A stretch of 10,972 nt of DNA from Phoronis ovalis (lineage: Eukaryota; Phoronida; Phoronidae), in NCBI GenBank assembly GCA_028565635.1, contig JAOXYB010057734.1, positions 1 to 10,972 on the forward strand, in the 5' to 3' direction. A program made the position numbers and the translations under genes. Each line of letters begins with the position of its first letter. Within the stretch, counting starts at the first letter, position 1. The notes beneath the pieces are model-generated. The model ran no database searches and had not been told where the DNA came from. It saw only the letters and a program-made list of their open reading frames with translations. Positions 8,701 through 10,972 of this stretch are shown here, piece after piece.

Positions 8701-9844
8701 TACAAAACTCTCAGAAACATACATACATGGCTATATTAAAGCAAATATTTACTTTTTTTGCACAATTTATGAATCAAATTGGATTCTTAAAAAGTTTAAG
8801 AGAATGTCAAAACTGACTGAGTGTGAAAACAGAAATCGTTAAAGGGGAACGTCAAGTCAAAAATCAACCATTTTTCAGCTAGTAGATGTTTACATAAAAT
8901 TTGTTGCAGATACTTTTGAACCTAAGTACAATAGAATAGGTTATTAGTTGCTATGGTAACATTTCTGGTGCAATTTGGCATAATAAGCTCATGGCTTCCT
9001 TAACAGGAATTTGGTACTGGTATATTAAATATGTGCAACATTGCTTTTTAATTTTGGGTGTTTTGTTAATGTCAACAAGTTTTAACTTCTGGTAAAAATG
9101 AAATTGTAGAGATAGTTGCTTTAAAAACATTGTTCTATTTCATATTTACGTGATGGACTAAATGTAACAGATGTCCAGTTTCAGAAATAGACTATTGCAT
9201 GCACTTGAGGGCGCCACACTCAGACCCTTTCAATCCCAGTATCCTTTAGTTATATACAATATTTGTTTTTTTTAACATGACTTTAGAAAAGCTTTAAATG
9301 GCAAATATGTAACAAAGTAAAAAAATACTAATAATTAGTTGTTTATGTATTGATATGCTCACAAAAAGGAGGATATTTCTTAGATCAAGGAAATTTTGGT
9401 TTTGGATCAGCATGCGAAAGCGTTTGTAAATGAATCGCACAAGCACACGCAGAATTACGTCATTGTTCATTCACAAAATGCGATATTGCTTGGAACTTTT
9501 GGTCTGAGACTGGTGGCTCCACAAAGTGCATGCAAATGGTCCATTGTCTTCCTAAAAAGCTATTTCGTAAAAAACTTGCCCAGGTTATGCAGTTATCCTA
9601 CTATTTTTTCTTCATTCACTGTTTTCAGGATGCAGAACCCAGCATCACAAATCTGGATGATGCATGTCAAGATGATTTGTTTGCCGATTGCCTCGACTAC
9701 TTATGGTACAGTCAGAAATCTATTAATGCTGTCGCTGTTCTGGAAACACCATCAGAAGAGATTGTTACCAAATATTACTCTTTACCAAGTGTTTTATTTC
9801 CTTCAGATCATCTGCCACTACAAGCGAAGTTCTGTTTCAAGTAA
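2516..9844 (+). CDS. CCR4/nocturnin/PDE12-type EEP-domain phosphodiesterase, eight coding exons, 397 aa
   Basis: Join of 2516-2705, 3752-3931, 4785-4912, 5425-5598, 6233-6406, 6764-6841, 7317-7370 and 9629-9844 (1,194 nt with the TAA stop). Seen: one EEP fold. Its motifs are TYNLL (N61), CLQEVE (E106), GNIH (N207, H209), VGDLNTPP (D248, N250), SAYK (from 302), CLDYLWYS (D349) and PSDHLPL (D386, H387). In the CCR4/nocturnin/ANGEL/PDE12 family these positions bind Mg2+ and catalyse phosphodiester hydrolysis, usually 3'-5' removal of poly(A) or 2',5'-oligoadenylate cleavage, so the enzyme looks active. Residues 1-52 are acidic and give no mitochondrial presequence; there are no LRRs. Family members can resemble either nocturnin (LDYxWYS, SAYK) or PDE12 (LPSVxxPSDH), so no symbol is given. 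The start is the first ATG after an in-frame TGA at 2507-2509. Inference: cytoplasmic RNA or nucleotide phosphodiesterase. Substrate unknown. Confidence 0.9.
2706..3751 (+). other. Intron 1 (1,046 nt, phase 1)
   Basis: GTAAGA to TTGTAG. No exon is recognised inside. A DR2-type pair TGACCT-TT-TGACCT lies at 3278-3291, with a related CGACCT at 3302-3307. The minus-strand open frame at 3124-3363 has low-complexity composition and no family resemblance. Confidence 0.8.
3752..3931 (+). CDS. Coding exon 2 (end of codon 64 to first base of codon 124)
   Basis: Acceptor TTAATTGTAG at 3742-3751; donor G|GTATGT at 3932. The split Gly64 codon is completed as GGT. The exon encodes the loop from GDRAIHPG through a YRYMPCRHPRQMQ segment, which fits the position of the family's 'R...ELxxxxADIxCLQE' helix and strand, and then the catalytic LQEVE with Glu106 as the expected Mg2+ ligand. 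It ends in phase 1. Confidence 0.93.
3932..4784 (+). other. Intron 2 (853 nt, phase 1)
   Basis: GTATGT to TTTGCAG. Its middle is occupied by the inverted-repeat element at 4094-4352; the remainder is AT-rich with nothing recognised. Confidence 0.8.
4094..4352. mobile_element. MITE-like element with 12-bp perfect inverted ends
   Basis: ATGCCCATCCAA at 4094-4105 is matched by its exact reverse complement TTGGATGGGCAT at 4341-4352, giving a 259-bp unit inside intron 2. The sequence after the left end, TTTGGCATATAGTC, recurs almost exactly after the related hairpin at 6929-6949, which supports a dispersed family. No coding capacity is visible. Target-site duplications are not clear. Confidence 0.5.
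4785..4912 (+). CDS. Coding exon 3 (residues 124-166)
   Basis: Acceptor TGCTTTGCAG at 4775-4784; donor CAA|GTACTA at 4913. Glu124 is split across the preceding junction. The exon contains YNCVFHER, then the DDLGMVTAYKSSKFELVE segment that corresponds to the family's 'GxAxFYKxxKFxLV' strand pair. The frame continues past the donor to a stop near 4964, and the later AG|GTGGTG at 4960 would give the wrong phase for exon 4, so 4912 is preferred. Confidence 0.85.
4913..5424 (+). other. Intron 3 (512 nt, phase 0)
   Basis: GTACTA to TTTTTAG. The sequence is AT-rich; no repeat, RNA gene or additional exon was recognised. Confidence 0.75.
5425..5598 (+). CDS. Coding exon 4 (residues 167-224)
   Basis: Acceptor ATGTTTTTAG at 5415-5424; donor CAG|GTAAAT at 5599. 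Symmetric phase 0 exon of 174 nt. It encodes a basic helix (ADKRRAVRN), a His-rich turn (HHHPH, 183-187), a strand (MLLVKLR) and the SIGNIHTLW segment. Asn207 and His209 take the place of the family's NTH motif, with Ile at the middle position instead of Thr. Confidence 0.9.
5599..6232 (+). other. Intron 4 (634 nt, phase 0)
   Basis: GTAAAT to TTTTTGCAG. Nothing recognised apart from near-repeated phrases of the type 'tactggtaatt' and 'gcatgcaatcatc' around 5945-6020. Confidence 0.8.
6233..6406 (+). CDS. Coding exon 5 (residues 225-282)
   Basis: Acceptor TTGTTTTTGCAG ending at 6232; donor GAA|GTAAGA at 6407. Symmetric, phase 0, again 174 nt. It carries the core motif MLVGDLNTPP (Asp248, Asn250; the usual form is GDFN) followed by AYQMLQDGKLD, which matches the CCR4/ANGEL-type 'YxxLxxGxL' stretch, then an acidic tail. 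Confidence 0.93.
6407..6763 (+). other. Intron 5 (357 nt, phase 0)
   Basis: GTAAGA to TTTGCAG. A small stem TAAGGTC (6582-6588) with GACCTTA (6605-6611) is present; otherwise nothing was recognised. Confidence 0.8.
6764..6841 (+). CDS. Coding exon 6 (residues 283-308)
   Basis: Acceptor TTGTTGTTTGCAG ending at 6763; donor GCA|GTAAGT at 6842, which is consensus. The exon is 78 nt and symmetric in phase 0. It ends in LRSAYKTVA; the SAY motif is characteristic of the region just before the substrate loop in nocturnin and CCR4 relatives, which supports this as a real exon despite its size. Confidence 0.88.
6842..7316 (+). other. Intron 6 (475 nt, phase 0)
   Basis: GTAAGT to TTTGACAG. It contains the hairpin-bearing repeat fragment that begins at 6929. 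No additional exon was recognised. Confidence 0.8.
6925..7010. repeat. Second copy or fragment of the ATGCCCATC repeat family
   Basis: TTATGCCCATC at 6927-6937, then ATGGGCATATAGTC, form a hairpin (TGCCCAT 6929-6935 with ATGGGCA 6943-6949). The same word order appears at 4092-4125 in intron 2. Its right boundary is not visible. Confidence 0.45.
7317..7370 (+). CDS. Coding exon 7, 18 residues (309-326), possible cassette exon
   Basis: Acceptor CAATCTCTTTGACAG ends at 7316; donor AAG|GTTGAA at 7371 is weak after the GT. The exon is 54 nt, phase 0 at both ends, and encodes a polar, basic, Gly/Ser-containing segment (DYDPKVSS, KPRSRK) with no family motif. Exon 6 can join exon 8 directly without a frame change. 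It is therefore either a genuine loop insertion or an optional exon; skipping it gives a 379-residue protein. Confidence 0.65.
7671..7995 (-). mobile_element. Dispersed SINE/MITE-like repeat with ATT-rich edge
   Basis: A TAA/ATA microsatellite (7671-7695) abuts AAACTTATGTAGCGCCCTG, followed by an A-rich middle and a block 'gggcagagattccaaagctttggtgcaaa...gctctgtcttcat' (7921-7970). From memory, this order (TAA run, ttatatagcgccct, ...gcagagattccaaagctttgg...aagctctgtc) is that of a very common dispersed repeat in marine invertebrates. Read on the minus strand it would end in an ATT-rich tail, as retroposons often do. A 14-bp palindrome GTACTTTAAAGTAC lies at 7805-7818. No protein is encoded. 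Confidence 0.5.
8049..8071. repeat. TA dinucleotide microsatellite
   Basis: About eleven uninterrupted TA units preceded by GTGTG. Simple sequence repeat inside intron 7. Confidence 0.95.
8839..9245. repeat. Candidate dispersed repeat beginning TTAAAGGGGAAC
   Basis: TTAAAGGGGAACGTCAAG at 8839 resembles the start of common TTAA-flanked short elements, and the interior contains the palindrome-like GTTGCTATGGTAAC (8947-8960). The right end is uncertain; a GC-richer 'gagggcgccacactcagaccc' block lies near 9207. No matching inverted end was found, so the element call is tentative. Confidence 0.3.
9405..9540. promoter_or_regulatory. CpG-richer patch in intron 7 with CRE and octamer matches
   Basis: Six CpGs fall within about 70 bases (9413-9480) in otherwise CpG-poor DNA. 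TTACGTCA at 9455-9462 is a CREB/ATF/bZIP-type site, and ATGCAAAT at 9530-9537 is a perfect POU octamer. It may be an intronic enhancer, or simply a younger repeat insertion. Confidence 0.25.
9629..9844 (+). CDS. Coding exon 8, terminal (residues 327-397 and stop)
   Basis: Acceptor TTCACTGTTTTCAG ending at 9628; TAA stop at 9842-9844. It encodes EPSITN (the 'EPxYTN' position), CLDYLWYS with Asp349, LPS at 378-380 and PSDHLPL with catalytic His387, then a short FCFK tail. This is the normal carboxy-terminal end of the EEP fold in nocturnin and PDE12. The frame is also open upstream of the acceptor, back to an ATG at 9530, but that part has no family resemblance. Confidence 0.93.
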   Translation, partial: DAEPSITNLDDACQDDLFADCLDYLWYSQKSINAVAVLETPSEEIVTKYYSLPSVLFPSDHLPLQAKFCFK

Positions 9845-10497
9845 TTTTAACCTGCTTTTGTAGGCATAGGATACTGTAGAACAGTATCATTTATGTATTC
9901 TGCATTTCAGTTGGTTTAAACCAGTCAAATGTATTATAGCTTTGCAAGATTCTTATTATTATTATGTATGGATGTGACTGTGTCAAAGTTTTGAACTCGG
10001 TGTTAGGTTGTATTGGGCAAAAAAAAACTGAACTGTCATGCTATCTGTAAGTCAGTGCAGATAGGGTCACAGTCAAACAAATTGCATGATAGCGAATCAT
10101 TAGTTTTATTTTGAATTAATGAAAATGTCAAAAAAGCACAAGTTTAGAAAAATATATAATTGTTAATAACAAAAATGTTGAATGTGATGTCATGAAGTCA
10201 TCACTGTTACTGTACATGTATTAAAATTGACAATACAAAAATTTAGTTGGAAAACATTTTACTTCCACTAATGTTGGTTCACAATAGTTACAGAATGATG
10301 TCTTATTTTAAATTATTATGAAGATGCACATTATATGGACTGGGCTATATCTGAGATGTGTAACTCTGGTGTATTGTGTTACTATACTTTATATTAAGCA
10401 TATTTTTCCATATGAGAAATAATATATTGCTAAGTTTGCTACAACCAAGCGCTGTTGTACAATGTTTAATGGTGCGAGTTTTTAAATATTAAAGGCT

Positions 10498-10523
10498 TTA
10501 AAGAGATGTTTAAATCTCTTTAA
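10498..10523 (+). other. 10-bp perfect stem-loop near the mRNA 3' end
   Basis: TTAAAGAGAT (10498-10507) pairs exactly with ATCTCTTTAA (10514-10523) around a six-base loop GTTTAA. It sits about 43 bases before the AATAAA signal. It may influence 3' end formation or mRNA stability if transcribed. Confidence 0.4.
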
Positions 10524-10565
10524 GTATCATGCACAATTTTTGTTAAAATATGTTTTAAAAAGATC

Positions 10566-10571
10566 AATAAA
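10566..10571 (+). terminator. Candidate polyadenylation signal AATAAA
   Basis: The first canonical AATAAA after the stop codon, about 720 bases downstream, followed by A/T- and T-rich sequence. A second AATAAA lies at 10945-10950. Because the region is very AT-rich, chance occurrences are common. Confidence 0.45.
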
Positions 10572-10590
10572 TTACTGGCATCCAGCAATT

Positions 10591-10972
10591 AAAACCTCCT
10601 CATTTTATACAATGACAAAATTTTTATTGCACTATTGGGACTGACCCCTGACTGAATGTAGACTGTTATACCAGATCAAAGTGTATTCCTTGGTACCAGG
10701 TAATACTGGCAAGATGTTGACATTTTTTAATCGTCATGAGTGATATACCCAATACCTTGCAAGTAAAGTACACAGTTCATCGGCAGTTTTTTTGGGGAAC
10801 CAAGCCAAATATAAAACTTGTAAAAGTCTGACTTTCACTACACTCCTGTATTCTGTTACAGTTCTCCTCAAAGCCTTGGCTCATGTAACAAAGGAATAGA
10901 CTAATCAATCCGAAACATGACAGCATGAGCTAGAGAAAACAAGTAATAAACAACCAATCCCGACTGATGTAA
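10591..10972. other. Downstream flank, nothing firmly recognised
   Basis: Contains a second AATAAA (10945-10950), a short GGTACC palindrome near 10691 and a 49-codon minus-strand frame (10777-10926) described among the findings. No RNA gene or repeat is recognised. Confidence 0.4.

Larger units (their letters stand above)
7371..9628 (+). other. Intron 7 (2,258 nt, phase 0), the longest intron
   Basis: GTTGAA to TTTTCAG. It holds a retroposon-like repeat (7671-7995), a TA microsatellite (8049-8071), a candidate repeat starting at TTAAAGGGGAAC (8839), and a CpG-richer patch at about 9405-9540. The interval 8072-8838 is AT-rich sequence with nothing recognised; its open frames are low complexity. 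Confidence 0.75.
9845..10590 (+). other. Probable 3' UTR of the EEP gene
   Basis: AT-rich sequence with no further exon between the stop codon and a canonical AATAAA. It contains a short TTA microsatellite (9953-9965), a 7-bp stem (CTATCTG 10041-10047 with CAGATAG 10058-10064) and a 10-bp perfect stem at 10498-10523. ATTAAA variants at 10220 and 10488 could serve as earlier polyadenylation signals, so the true end may be shorter. Confidence 0.5.

Noticed and set aside
9530-9628. In-frame extension upstream of exon 8, starting at ATG 9530
   Set aside because: It contains a polypyrimidine tract translated as phenylalanines and a strong acceptor at 9628. The family match begins after the acceptor, so this is intron.
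9396-9863. 155-codon frame overlapping exon 8
   Set aside because: It is in a different frame from the conserved CLDYLWYS/PSDH coding sequence, so its 3' part is a shadow; the 5' part has no family resemblance.
9912-9923. Palindrome TGGTTTAAACCA in the 3' UTR
   Set aside because: Twelve-base palindrome without loop or neighbouring copies; too short to interpret.
1-10972. tRNA, rRNA, CRISPR or bacterial operon features
   Set aside because: No cloverleaf with the conserved A/B box words, no rRNA signature and no regular spacer-repeat array was seen; the 30-base arrays are contiguous minisatellites with unit-length spacing, not repeats separated by unique spacers.

Overview
The window looks like AT-rich nuclear DNA from an invertebrate animal, probably marine. 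It holds one interrupted protein-coding gene on the + strand with GT..AG introns of about 360 to 2,260 bases. The rest is old dispersed repeats: C-run/G-run 'accccgggggtac' termini, ATGCCCATC inverted repeats, a 'tagcgccct' element with a TAA-rich edge, and frequent tacatgta. These repeat styles recall cnidarian, mollusc and invertebrate deuterostome genomes. The phylum cannot be settled from the sequence alone. No bacterial operon, CRISPR array, rRNA or tRNA was seen.

Layout. Bases 1 to about 1,085 are repeat-dominated: a 30-base tandem array that ends in a C/G-run terminus, a second small array, and a complete-looking non-autonomous element with diverged inverted ends and internal degenerate repeats. 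Bases 1,086 to 2,484 are unassigned flank or a 5' UTR intron. Bases 2,516 to 9,844 carry eight coding exons that join in a consistent reading frame into a 397-residue protein. Exons 1 to 3 are separated by phase 1 introns; every later intron is phase 0. Introns 2 and 6 contain ATGCCCATC-family repeat fragments. Intron 7, much the longest, contains a dispersed element, a TA microsatellite and a CpG-richer patch with several binding-site-like motifs. The 3' UTR probably runs from 9,845 to just past an AATAAA at 10,566. The last 400 bases hold nothing firm beyond a 49-codon minus-strand ORF.

The gene. The spliced protein is an endonuclease/exonuclease/phosphatase (EEP) domain of the CCR4 / nocturnin / ANGEL / PDE12 group. 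The expected metal and catalytic positions are all present in order: YN, LQE, NxH, GDLN, LDY and SDH. It should be a Mg2+-dependent phosphodiesterase acting on RNA 3' ends or a related nucleotide. The subfamily, and so the substrate, is not resolved. It has no LRR domain and no obvious mitochondrial presequence, and the segment between GDLN and LDY is unusually long, partly because of a small 54-base exon with a weak donor.
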